The notes under the pieces were generated by a model that saw only the letters and a program-made list of their open reading frames with translations, was not told where the DNA came from and ran no database searches. Positions 23,701 through 31,216 of a stretch of 36,644 nt of DNA are shown one piece after another. Source of the DNA: an uncultured Crocinitomix sp. (GTDB lineage: Bacteria > Bacteroidota > Bacteroidia > Flavobacteriales_D > Crocinitomicaceae); contig CAKZPK010000348.1 in NCBI GenBank assembly GCA_937139035.1, positions 1-36,644 of the forward strand, read 5' to 3'. Made by a program: the position numbers and the translations under genes. How positions within the stretch are numbered: the stretch's first letter is position 1; the number at the start of each line of letters is the position of its first letter.

Positions 23701-24241
23701 GAATAGTATACCCTTTATACATCAAATCTTTATTATAGATTTGACCCAAAAGCCACCAAACAGACTCCATATACTTACTTTCATACGTAATGTACGGGTC
23801 GTCCATATTCACCCAATAGCCCATTTTTTCAGTGAGCTTATTCCATTCATCCGTATAACGCATTACCGATTCGCGGCATGCTTTATTATAATCTTCAATT
23901 GAAATTTTAGTTCCAATATCCTCTTTAGTAATTCCAAGTTCTTTTTCAACCTTTAATTCAACAGGCAAACCGTGTGTATCCCACCCGGCTTTACGTTTTA
24001 CTTGAAACCCCTTTAAGGTTTTATAGCGGCAAAAAATATCTTTAATTGAACGAGCCATTGCGTGGTGAATTCCAGGCATTCCGTTTGCAGAAGGTGGGCC
24101 TTCTGTAAAAATAAATGGTGGATTTCCTTCGCGTGTATCAATACTCTTCTGAAAAATTCGGTTTTCTTCCCAATTTTTCAATACTCTTTCGGCTACGTTA
24201 GGCAAATTAAGCCCCTTATATTCAGGATATTTCTGACTCAT
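20771..24241 (-). CDS. ileS: Isoleucyl-tRNA synthetase
   Basis: About 1156 aa, the class I synthetase that charges tRNA-Ile in the cytoplasm. It has a HIGH-type motif (GIHH, residues 57-60), the editing CP1 domain with the WTTTPWTLPSNTAL segment, the KMSKR loop in LDKFGKKMSKRLGN, and a tRNA-binding C-terminal region. The length and KMSKR form are those of the longer eukaryote-like bacterial IleRS, common in Bacteroidota. I chose the ATG ending at 24241 (MSQKYPEYKG) over the longer frame from 24316, since a -7 box (TATTTTTG, 24266-24273 on the minus strand) lies just upstream and the extra 25 residues look unlike the family. A 44-bp piece of its 3' end is repeated at 19722. Confidence 0.96.
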   Translation of the reverse strand: MSQKYPEYKGLNLPNVAERVLKNWEENRIFQKSIDTREGNPPFIFTEGPPSANGMPGIHHAMARSIKDIFCRYKTLKGFQVKRKAGWDTHGLPVELKVEKELGITKEDIGTKISIEDYNKACRESVMRYTDEWNKLTEKMGYWVNMDDPYITYESKYMESVWWLLGQIYNKDLMYKGYTIQPYSPKAGTGLSSHEINQPGAYQDVKDTTCVAQFKLKAGEQVPFENANLDNVHFLAWTTTPWTLPSNTALTVGPKIDYVLVKSWNQYTHEPIEVILAKNLVGKQFAKKYTAVESADELVYTKGDKKIPYQVIGECKGSDLEGIKYEQLLDYCQPYEDADKAFVVIPGDFVTTEDGTGIVHTAPTFGADDAMVAKAAGVPPMLILDENETPVPLVDLQGRFRKELNDPIFGLGGEYVKAEYLEGDEAEEELTIQREKLKDIIADLKAYMSVDDRITLKLKIENKAFKIEKYEHSYPHCWRTDKPILYYPLDSWFIKVAENRERLVELNNTINWQPKSTGEGRFGEWLKNANDWNLSRSRYWGIPIPIWTSEDGTEQICISSVEELKAEAQKAVDAGIMDVNPLADFEVGNMSQENYDQVDLHKNYVDQITLVSPTGKPMMREADLIDVWFDSGSVPYAQHHYPFENKELIDDRKGFPSDFIAEGVDQTRGWFYTQHVIAALVFDSVAYKNVMSNGLVLDKFGKKMSKRLGNAVEPFGNLATYGADATRWYMVTNAQPWDNLKFNEDGITEVQRKFFGTLYNTYSFFGLYASIDNFTYSEDEIAINERPEIDRWILSKLNTLIGAVDGSFEAFEPTKAGRLIQAFVNDELSNWYVRLCRRRFWKGDYTTDKISAYQTLYRCLETVAILGSPIAPFYTDELFQDLNSVTGRHQVESVHLADFPKVNEAEIDLDLEEKMSIAQKVSSMVLSLRQGAKLKVRQPLQKIMVPILDGDFARRLEDVKDIVLSETNIKEIDMLEDTEGILVKKIKPNFKTIGPKYGKQMKAIAAMVNQWTSADISSVEANNGWKGELNGEAIELELTDFDIVTDDIPGWLVASEGRMTVALDITLNDELKSEGIARELVSRIQNYRKDSGLEVMDRIQLTFDTNEVVKSAIETNQEYIKAEVLAEGIVFENLDATNHLLADLEEGNTVIGLAKV

Positions 24242-24265
24242 TATAATTTCAATAATTTGAACCTG

Positions 24266-24273
24266 CAAAAATA
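24266..24273 (-). promoter_or_regulatory. -7 box TATTTTTG of ileS
   Basis: Fits TAnnTTTG and lies 25 bp before the chosen ATG at 24241, inside the longer ORF. It helps decide the start. No good -33 is visible. Confidence 0.5.
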
Positions 24274-24437
24274 GGGAATTTTTGCCGAATGAATGCTGCT
24301 TGTATTGCATTGCCATGCAGCAAATCGCATAAAATGAATTTAGATCATTTTAATTCAAGTCATTTATTTGCAAAAACCTATGAGTTTCGATTTCACTTCA
24401 AGCGTTGCTAAATTCATTCTCAGTTAAATAATAATAT

Positions 24438-24445
24438 TAAATTTG
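24438..24445 (+). promoter_or_regulatory. -7 box TAAATTTG upstream of the 104-aa membrane protein
   Basis: Matches TAnnTTTG and lies 31 bp before the ATG at 24477. Confidence 0.45.
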
Positions 24446-24476
24446 AGACAATAATTTTAAAACCAAAAAACAGTTT

Positions 24477-24791
24477 ATGTTAGGAATACTCATATTAGTC
24501 GGAATTGTAATGGTATTTTACAGAGGCGCTCAAAGCAGAAATCTGAATGGTATTTTATATGGTATTCTTTCAATTGTAGCTTGGTTTGCTGCTCAATTTT
24601 TAGCTGCAATGCTAAAAATATCAATTGATCCATATTCGAGTGAAATGGAATTGATTGCTTGGGGCCTTTTTGGTTCTTTAGCTGGAATTGGAATTTTATA
24701 TGCTGTTATGGTAAATGCCGGCAAAAACAAAGCCCCGAAAGACAGCTTTAGTGATGAGATTATGGATGACACATCCATTGACAACCTTTAA
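24477..24791 (+). CDS. Hypothetical small membrane protein
   Basis: A 104-aa protein with three predicted hydrophobic segments (residues 2-14, 24-43, 62-81) and an acidic cytoplasmic-type tail (DSFSDEIMDDTSIDNL). No family is recognised. It converges on the SBBP-protein gene with only 9 bp between the two stop codons and no visible terminator between them. Confidence 0.6.
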   Translation: MLGILILVGIVMVFYRGAQSRNLNGILYGILSIVAWFAAQFLAAMLKISIDPYSSEMELIAWGLFGSLAGIGILYAVMVNAGKNKAPKDSFSDEIMDDTSIDNL

Positions 24792-24800
24792 GTCAACGGG

Positions 24801-26855
24801 TTATTCTTTCATAATTTTTACCCGATCAATTTCACCATTTTCTTGCTCTAATTCAAGTAAGTATAATCCATCCTGTACTTCAAGCGGAATAGTAAATTGC
24901 ACTTGAGAACTCATTGTTTTTTCGTACACGAGTTTTCCTGAAATGGAATAAATGCGCACCGATAATTCAGCCATGGGTTGCTCAAACAAAATATTAATGT
25001 TCTTTTTTGCTGGATTTGGATATACAGTATAAACAGCTTGCTCAGACTCATCAATAGAAAAATGAAAAAAGTCAAAACATTCTGAGGTATCAGCACAATC
25101 GCCAATGGAAATAATAACAGCATAACCTCCATCATCAGTTACTTCGTAAGATTGATCCGTGGCTCCATCAATAGGTTCATAATCATTCCAACAATCTACC
25201 CACTGATAAGTAGCCCCAGCTTGATCAGAAGTTAACACATTATCTGTTTGGGTAACTGCGGTAATGACACTTAAAATGGTTAAATCAAGCAAAACTACAC
25301 TGTCACACCCCAATATATTGGTTAAAGTATCTTGATATAAACCACTTTCAGTATACACCTCTCCTTCGGGCGAAGTATAGAACCCACAAGCAGTTTCAGT
25401 TAAGATGTTTAATTCAGGTTCGCAGCTGGACAATTTTAATAAAAAGGCATCAGACGATCCGTTAGATTCGATTTCAAACACCCCTACACTAGGATCAAAA
25501 TCGGCAGTAGCAGCAAAGAAACCTCCGACATAAACAGAACCTAAATCTAAATCAATTGCATATCCATATTCCTCTGAACTACCTCCAACAGCTGCAGGAT
25601 TTATAAGCCCTCCATCCGCATCAAGCCATTGCACAAAAACATCCCTTCCTCCGCTAGATGCAAGGCTAACAACTCCTACTCCAGGATCAAAATCTACAGT
25701 ACCTTGAAAAGAACCGGTTATCCAAATGTCATTTGACGGTGCTATTACCAATGATCGCCCTGCATCAAACGAAGAATTGCTTCCGAATGATTTTGCCCAA
25801 ATAAATTCGCCAGCACTATCAATTTTTAAAACAAATACATCATAATAAATTGCTGAAGAAGTAAGACTAAAAACATCCGCACTAGGGTCAAAATCAACAT
25901 TTCCAGAAAAATGTCCGGTTAAAACGACGTTATTATCGTTGTCAAGATCCAAGGCATAGCCCCTTCCTCCTCCATCACCTTGTGTAGAAACCGCCCAAAT
26001 AAAATTGCCGCTTGCATCTAACTTTAAAACATAAGGTGACTCATCTCCGCCACTCAAATTCACAACTCCAGGTCCAGGATCAAAATCAACCAAATCACCA
26101 TAAAACCCAGACATATAAATGTTACCATCCCCATCTGCAACAATGGAATTACCCATATCTAACTCCGATCCACCAATAGATCTTGCCCAGAGAAAATTAC
26201 CATCTGCATCAAGTTTTTGAATAAAAATATCCAAATTTCCATGAGAAGTTAGATTATAAACCCCAGCTCCAGGATCAAAGTCAACCTCTCCTTCAAATGT
26301 TCCAATTGAGATAATATTACCCACTGCATCTACCGTAACGCTATAAGTAATTTCATTGCCAAAACCTCCAGTCCCTCTTGCCCACAAAAAATCTCCGTCA
26401 GCATTTAATTTTAATACGTAAGCATCATTCATTCCAACACTTGAAAGTAATTCACTCTCTGGTCCAGGATTAAAATCTGCATTGGCCTGAAAATAACCAG
26501 CAGCAATTACATTTCCTTCAGTATCTGTAGCAATGGAGTTTGCACCATTTGCAAGAATTCCTACAACGGATTTTGCCCAAACAAAATTTCCTAAATCATC
26601 TTCTTTCTGAACAAAGGTTGATCTTTGAGCTGCAGACAAAACCGCGTCATCAGCCCCGGGGTCAAAGTCTACCGATCCTTGAAAATAACCAGCAGAATAA
26701 ACCTCATCTGGTGAGGCAATAGAAATTCCATTAACCACATCACTACTTTCACCACCCATTGAAATGGCCCACTCGAAAGATTGCGCAGTTGATGATAAGG
26801 TAAACAGAAAAGTAATGGCACAAAGAAGTGCTTTTGCATTGGGGAGACAGTACAT
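24801..26855 (-). CDS. SBBP-repeat beta-propeller protein with T9SS type A sorting domain
   Basis: A 684-aa secreted protein. Signal peptide (about 1-25), then seven repeats of about 62 residues, each with a (V/A)DF(D/N)P core (VDFDPGADDAV, ADFNPGPESEL, VDFDPGAGVYN and so on) and a FxWA or related strand (NFLWARSIGGSELDMGNSI), as in SBBP propeller proteins. A linker with Cys pairs follows (CEPELNILTETACGFY), and the last 85 residues (YTVYPNPAKKNINILF ... RVKIMKE) are a type A T9SS C-terminal sorting domain. It is exported through the Sec and type IX systems to the cell surface. Substrate unknown. Confidence 0.88.
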   Translation of the reverse strand: MYCLPNAKALLCAITFLFTLSSTAQSFEWAISMGGESSDVVNGISIASPDEVYSAGYFQGSVDFDPGADDAVLSAAQRSTFVQKEDDLGNFVWAKSVVGILANGANSIATDTEGNVIAAGYFQANADFNPGPESELLSSVGMNDAYVLKLNADGDFLWARGTGGFGNEITYSVTVDAVGNIISIGTFEGEVDFDPGAGVYNLTSHGNLDIFIQKLDADGNFLWARSIGGSELDMGNSIVADGDGNIYMSGFYGDLVDFDPGPGVVNLSGGDESPYVLKLDASGNFIWAVSTQGDGGGRGYALDLDNDNNVVLTGHFSGNVDFDPSADVFSLTSSAIYYDVFVLKIDSAGEFIWAKSFGSNSSFDAGRSLVIAPSNDIWITGSFQGTVDFDPGVGVVSLASSGGRDVFVQWLDADGGLINPAAVGGSSEEYGYAIDLDLGSVYVGGFFAATADFDPSVGVFEIESNGSSDAFLLKLSSCEPELNILTETACGFYTSPEGEVYTESGLYQDTLTNILGCDSVVLLDLTILSVITAVTQTDNVLTSDQAGATYQWVDCWNDYEPIDGATDQSYEVTDDGGYAVIISIGDCADTSECFDFFHFSIDESEQAVYTVYPNPAKKNINILFEQPMAELSVRIYSISGKLVYEKTMSSQVQFTIPLEVQDGLYLLELEQENGEIDRVKIMKE

Positions 26856-27022
26856 ATTTCAGAATTTGGGGTTAATTATTACTCAATTTACGAAATATCT
26901 GTATTCAACCGACGGTTTTAGTCTAAAAAATTCATCAAGCCAATTTGACACTATTTTTTGTTGAGTTTTAGTCTTTCAACACGCTCTTTGATCTGAATTA
27001 CAACAAATAAATGCCTAACAAA

Positions 27023-27931
27023 TTATTCTGTCCATTCAATAATTTCGACCGTTCCATTATCCCCAAATGGACCCATTTGCTGACCATCTATTCTTGGACG
27101 CCACAACTCCCCACCTTCGCCTCCAAAGTTTTCGATAAAAATTTGATCATAATGAGGACGCGCTTCAGGTGTTATAAAAACGGTTACATCTCCACCATTA
27201 CCACCTTTACCACCATACTTGCTAATTCCGCCTTTGCCTCCAATGGTTTGAATCTCTAACCAACCAACACCAACTTTCAAATATTTCACCAATTGATCTC
27301 CATCCTCACTTCGGATTTTAATTTTAATAAATTTTCCGCTTTGCTTTGAGCCTATTAAAGAAACATGCAATTCTAAATTGGGTCCATTTTTACCAATTAT
27401 TGCAGGATCGCTGTTATTGGTTAAGGTTTGCTCATTATCTATAAATTCAAGATTAACGCGTTTTGTAATCGGTATTTTTTTATATCCATTATCACTATTA
27501 CTTCGTGGATCATATCCATTACCTCCTCTAAAAACAACCCGTTGTCTTACATCATATAAAATGGGTAATTTCATATGCCATTGAATCGATTTTTTGCGGC
27601 GTAATCGGACGGTGACATTTACAAAAGGATCGTTATAAGTGTCATCTGCAATTTTCACCGTCATTTTGGTTCTAGTTTTTTCATGAACCACGGCTCCTCC
27701 TTCTAATTCAAAATAATAATCAGCAAAATTAATGGTGATGTTAGATGCGTTTGAATTTATGACAGATGAATCCTTCAATTTGGTATTCAAGGTCATTTCT
27801 ACCAAGTTTCCAGGGTAAATTTGCGATTGATCAAATTCGAGATTACAGCTGACAATTTTTCGCAATTGTCCTGGCTTTATAAAGGACATGCTTAAAAAGC
27901 ACAAACTAAAAATTATCAATAACTGCTTCAC
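27023..27931 (-). CDS. Secreted glycine-rich protein, paralog A
   Basis: A 302-aa protein with a signal peptide (1-18). Its N-terminal half is beta-rich (YPGNLVEMTLNTKLKDSS). A GGNGYDPRSNSDNG linker leads to a strand domain (LELHVSLIGSKQSGKFIKIKIRSEDGDQLVKYLKVG) and a glycine-rich stretch (GGKGGISKYGGKGGNGGDVTVFI). It shares this order with the two larger proteins at 31217 and 32460, but its Gly-X-Gly runs are short. No named family. Likely outer-surface or extracellular; no T9SS domain is seen. Confidence 0.6.
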   Translation of the reverse strand: MKQLLIIFSLCFLSMSFIKPGQLRKIVSCNLEFDQSQIYPGNLVEMTLNTKLKDSSVINSNASNITINFADYYFELEGGAVVHEKTRTKMTVKIADDTYNDPFVNVTVRLRRKKSIQWHMKLPILYDVRQRVVFRGGNGYDPRSNSDNGYKKIPITKRVNLEFIDNEQTLTNNSDPAIIGKNGPNLELHVSLIGSKQSGKFIKIKIRSEDGDQLVKYLKVGVGWLEIQTIGGKGGISKYGGKGGNGGDVTVFITPEARPHYDQIFIENFGGEGGELWRPRIDGQQMGPFGDNGTVEIIEWTE

Positions 27932-28053
27932 TATTTTTTTTGTTTTCTAACGCTTAATTCCATCAAAAATTGTTCCGTAATTTTTCCAATGCTCACTGCG
28001 TTAAAACAAATATAGACCAGAATTAGCAGATCCTCCATAAAGTATAATAAAAT

Positions 28054-28061
28054 TAACTTTG
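28054..28061 (+). promoter_or_regulatory. -7 box TAACTTTG of the third Crp/Fnr gene
   Basis: Matches TAnnTTTG, with the ATG at 28069, so the leader is very short. Unlike the cassette regulators, this one has its own promoter. Confidence 0.55.
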
Positions 28062-28068
28062 TAGTATC

Positions 28069-28644
28069 ATGGATAATTTAAAAGAAACGCTGGGAAAACT
28101 GTTTTCGTTTAACGATTCAGAGTGGAATTTCATTTCAGAATCACTCGTTGAGAGAAATGTAAAACCCAAAGAGCAGCTCATCAAATCAGGACAAACTGCC
28201 CCAGCAATTTTCTTAGTGAAAAACGGACTTTTAAGAGTATATCATTTATTAAATGGAAAAGAAATTAGCACGTACTTTTCTTGTGACGAACAATTCATAT
28301 CAACCTACACCAGTTTTATAACACAAAAACCTTCCCATGAAACTTTAGAGGCAATAGAAGAAAGCACCGTCTATTCCATAACACATAAAACATTAGAACA
28401 GCTTTATAAGATGGACTCTAAATTTGAAAAATTGGGCCGTTATATTGCCGAACAAAATTACCTCTGCATTGCCGATAGAACATTGATTATGCAAACAAAA
28501 TCTGCCAAGGAAAAATACCTAGATTTTATTGCTACGAATCCTAAAAAAATTGTGCAACAGGTTCCTCAACATCAAATTGCAAGTTTTTTGGGCATTGCAC
28601 CGGAATCTTTAAGTAGAATACGAAAAGAAATATTGATTTCTTGA
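28069..28644 (+). CDS. Crp/Fnr family transcriptional regulator (chromosomal)
   Basis: A 191-aa paralog of the two cassette regulators: a beta-roll sensor with VKPKEQLIKSGQTAPAIFLVKNG (about 30-52) and a C-terminal HTH with ASFLGIAPESLSRIRKEI. Glu sits at the FNR Glu209 position and Ser-Arg follow as in FNR, so a TTGAT half-site is expected, and a perfect TTGATnnnnATCAA spans its stop codon (28641-28654). There are no N-terminal Fe-S cysteines, so oxygen sensing of the FNR kind is unlikely. It probably regulates the lipoprotein gene that follows. Confidence 0.88.
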   Translation: MDNLKETLGKLFSFNDSEWNFISESLVERNVKPKEQLIKSGQTAPAIFLVKNGLLRVYHLLNGKEISTYFSCDEQFISTYTSFITQKPSHETLEAIEESTVYSITHKTLEQLYKMDSKFEKLGRYIAEQNYLCIADRTLIMQTKSAKEKYLDFIATNPKKIVQQVPQHQIASFLGIAPESLSRIRKEILIS

Positions 28645-28654
28645 TAAATATCAA
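28641..28654 (+). promoter_or_regulatory. Predicted Crp/Fnr operator TTGATA-AA-TATCAA
   Basis: A 14-bp palindrome with perfect 6-bp arms, identical to the FNR/Crp-Fnr consensus TTGATnnnnATCAA. It overlaps the TGA of the regulator and is centred at 28647.5, 29.5 bp before the -7-like box CATCTTTG at 28677. Confidence 0.72.
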
Positions 28655-28676
28655 TGCAGAAGGTTTTTCAACTGCT

Positions 28677-28684
28677 CATCTTTG
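28677..28684 (+). promoter_or_regulatory. -7-like box CATCTTTG of the lipoprotein gene
   Basis: One base from the TAnnTTTG consensus; the ATG follows 20 bp later at 28704. A weak box is what an activator-dependent promoter would have. Confidence 0.5.
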
Positions 28685-28703
28685 TAAAAAATTTAAAGAA
28701 TAA

Positions 28704-29780
28704 ATGAAACGAATTTTAAGAATTATAGGATTAGCAGTGTTAGTGTTTCTACAGTCTTGCTCACTTCAACCTGCTGCATGGACACCTCAGGAAAAACCTG
28801 AACTTACAGGAGCATACGCTGAAAACGACTTATTAACATCTGCTGAATGGATTGATTTGGAAGGCTTTGCTGGACCCGAAGACATAGCCGTTGGTCCTGA
28901 TGGTTATATATACACAAGTGTTCACCCAAAAGGAAATTTCAAAGAAGGAAAGGTGATTAAAATTTCTCCAGAGGGTAAAATTTCAACTTTTTGCAATACA
29001 GGATCATGGTTAGCAGGATTACATTTTGATGCAGATGGTAACCTCATTGGTTGCGACAGTCAAAGAGGGCTCATTCGGATGAGTAAAGATGGAACGATTA
29101 CAGTGCTTGCCCGCGAAGATGAAAATGGTAAAGCCATCCTCATTCCAAATGACGTAGACATTGCAAAAGATGGACGAATTTACTTTTCCTCCACCTCTTC
29201 TCGTCATCATTTTTCAATTAAAAATGCCCGAAGAATAATACTAGAAGCGAGACCAGATGGCGGTCTCTATCGGTATGATCCCAAGACGGAATTAGTTGAA
29301 ACATTAATCGACAGTTCTTATTTTGGAAACGGTGTAGCCCTCTCGGATAAGGAAGATTTTGTATTAATGGTTGACCTCACTAAATATCGAGTTGTACGCC
29401 ATTGGTTAAAGGGAGAAAAGAAAGGAACCACAGATTTATTCATTTCCAATTTACCTGGTTTGCCTAATGGTATTTCGAGAAGACAAGACGGTTCCTTTTG
29501 GTTAGGATTTACAACCAGAAGAAGTGATGCCTTAGACAAATTACAATCAAAACCGCGTTTAAAGCAATTTGTATTTGCACTCCCCATTTGGATGCAGCCA
29601 AAACAAGAAAAATTTGGTATGATTATGCATTTATCCGCAAATGGTGAAGTAATAAAAACTTATTACGACCCAACAGGGAAATATGTTTCGGAGGCAGCGA
29701 GTGTAGAAGAACATGACGGCTACCTCTATTTAGGTGGAGATGTAATTGACCACATTGCCAAATACAAACTTCCAGATTAA
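28704..29780 (+). CDS. Strictosidine-synthase/SMP-30-like beta-propeller lipoprotein
   Basis: A 358-aa protein with a lipoprotein signal (VLVFLQSC, lipid Cys19). The rest is a six-bladed propeller of the strictosidine synthase/SMP-30 kind: GPEDIAVGPDGYIYTSV, LAGLHFDADGNLIGCD, IPNDVDIAKDGRIYFSS, FGNGVALSDKEDFVLMVD, GLPNGISRRQDGSFWLGF. Family members include lactonases and esterases, but the catalytic metal ligands cannot be confirmed here. It follows the Crp/Fnr gene and its predicted operator. Its stop abuts the stop of the convergent NADH dehydrogenase gene with no spacer. Confidence 0.82.
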   Translation: MKRILRIIGLAVLVFLQSCSLQPAAWTPQEKPELTGAYAENDLLTSAEWIDLEGFAGPEDIAVGPDGYIYTSVHPKGNFKEGKVIKISPEGKISTFCNTGSWLAGLHFDADGNLIGCDSQRGLIRMSKDGTITVLAREDENGKAILIPNDVDIAKDGRIYFSSTSSRHHFSIKNARRIILEARPDGGLYRYDPKTELVETLIDSSYFGNGVALSDKEDFVLMVDLTKYRVVRHWLKGEKKGTTDLFISNLPGLPNGISRRQDGSFWLGFTTRRSDALDKLQSKPRLKQFVFALPIWMQPKQEKFGMIMHLSANGEVIKTYYDPTGKYVSEAASVEEHDGYLYLGGDVIDHIAKYKLPD

Positions 29781-31082
29781 TTAAGCAGCATTCTTTTCAG
29801 AAACACGTCTGGCTTTTTTCTTTTTGTAAGGGCGAATAATCAACCTTAAACCATTGTTATATTTAAAATAGTTCCACGTCCAATTGACAAAAACAACCAC
29901 TCTATTTCTAAAACCAACTAATAGCATTAAATGAACAAACATCCACACGAACCATGCAAAAATTCCTTGAAATTTAAACCCTTTTGTTTCTACAACAGCC
30001 AAGTTTTTTCCAACCGTAGCCATTGAACCTTTATCGTTATAACTAAATGGTTTTATGGATTTGTTTCTTGCTAAACGGTTCAATGATTTTGCTAAATATG
30101 CTCCTTGCTGCATAGCTACCGAGGCCATCATGGGCAAACCATTTGGATAAGTTTCAGATTGAATCAAAGCAACATCTCCTAAAACATAAATGTTTTCATT
30201 TTTTGGCGATTGACAATATTCATTTACAATGATTCTATTTCCTCTACCTATTTGAGAAGCATCAATTCCTAGTGGTGGTTGGCCTTTAACTCCAGCCGCC
30301 CAAACAAGCGTATCTGAATAAAAGTTTTCACCATTTGTTTTAACAACACCGTCTATATAATCCTCTACAAAAGTACTGGTCCAAATATGAACACCTAACT
30401 TTTTTAAATACTCATGCGCCTTTTTAGAAGATTTATCTTCCATTGCGGACAACACCTTACCAGAAGCCTCAATCAAATGAATTTTCATTAAACGAAGGTC
30501 TAAATCTGGAAAATCTTTCGGCAATATCTTATTCTTCAATTCAGCCAATGCTCCTGCTAATTCAACACCTGTTGGTCCAGCACCCACAATAACAAAATTC
30601 ATCAACTTTTCTCGTTCTACTAAATTTGTGGTGTTTAGTGCTTTTTCAAAATTCTCTAGCATTTTACTCCTCAAATCCAACGCCTCTGTTAAAGATTTCA
30701 TTGGAATTGCATTCTCTTCTATAGATTGATTACCGAAAAAGTTATTTCCAGCACCAGTTGCAATCACCAACTTATCATATTTTAAATCACCAATATCGGT
30801 TTGCACTGTTTGTTCGGATGTATTAATCCTTTGTACAGATGCCATACGGTAAAACGTATTTTTCTTTTTTCGAAGTGTTTTACGAATTGGATATGCTATT
30901 GAATCTGGCTCTAAGCCTGCGGAGGCTACTTGATACAAAAGCGGTTGAAAAGTGTGATAGTTGTTTTTATCAATGAGAACAACTTGGTAATTGTTTGAAT
31001 TGATTTGTCTGGCTAGTTTTAGTCCGGCAAATCCCGCGCCAATTACCACTACACGTGGTAAATCTATCGTTGGGATATTCAT
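29781..31082 (-). CDS. FAD-dependent NAD(P)H dehydrogenase, type II (NDH-2)-like
   Basis: About 433 aa. Two dinucleotide-binding folds: FAD loop VVIGAGFAGLKLARQI (near residue 12) and NAD loop FVIVGAGPTGVELAGAL (about 165-180), with the ATG-type TGAGNNFFG and VLGDVA FAD-contact segments. The C terminus holds a hydrophobic stretch (FAWFVWMFVHLMLLVGF) for membrane attachment. NDH-2 oxidises NADH and reduces quinone without pumping protons. I chose the start at 31082 (MNIPTIDLPRVV), because the longer frame adds residues unlike the family and a -7 box (TATCTTTG, minus strand, 31098-31105) lies 16 bp upstream. Confidence 0.92.
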   Translation of the reverse strand: MNIPTIDLPRVVVIGAGFAGLKLARQINSNNYQVVLIDKNNYHTFQPLLYQVASAGLEPDSIAYPIRKTLRKKKNTFYRMASVQRINTSEQTVQTDIGDLKYDKLVIATGAGNNFFGNQSIEENAIPMKSLTEALDLRSKMLENFEKALNTTNLVEREKLMNFVIVGAGPTGVELAGALAELKNKILPKDFPDLDLRLMKIHLIEASGKVLSAMEDKSSKKAHEYLKKLGVHIWTSTFVEDYIDGVVKTNGENFYSDTLVWAAGVKGQPPLGIDASQIGRGNRIIVNEYCQSPKNENIYVLGDVALIQSETYPNGLPMMASVAMQQGAYLAKSLNRLARNKSIKPFSYNDKGSMATVGKNLAVVETKGFKFQGIFAWFVWMFVHLMLLVGFRNRVVVFVNWTWNYFKYNNGLRLIIRPYKKKKARRVSEKNAA

Positions 31083-31097
31083 TGGAATAATTTTTTT

Positions 31098-31105
31098 CAA
31101 AGATA
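31098..31105 (-). promoter_or_regulatory. -7 box TATCTTTG of the NDH-2-like gene
   Basis: Matches TAnnTTTG, 16 bp before the chosen ATG; it argues against the longer start. Confidence 0.5.
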
Positions 31106-31161
31106 CGAAAAAAGCACTATTAAATCCTAGTGATTTTCTTGTATGCATAAAAAGCTTTAAA

Positions 31162-31196
31162 GCAAATAAAGGAAGTAGTTTACGAGAACCACTTCC
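31162..31196 (-). terminator. Intrinsic terminator of the glycine-rich gene pair
   Basis: GGAAGT/ACTTCC with an inner GTT/AAC stem (31171-31196) and, on the minus strand, a TTTATTTGC tail. It lies about 20 bp downstream of the stop at 31217. Confidence 0.6.
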
Positions 31197-31216
31197 TTCA
31201 TGCTACTTTTGCGATA

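Noticed and set aside
24242..24316. N-terminal extension of IleS
   Set aside because: A -7 promoter box lies inside it, and the sequence before MSQKYPEYKG does not look like an IleRS N terminus.
24801..26855. Regular CCAGGATCAAAATC-like repeats as a CRISPR array
   Set aside because: They are spaced at about 190 bp in one long reading frame and encode the FDPG core of SBBP repeats.
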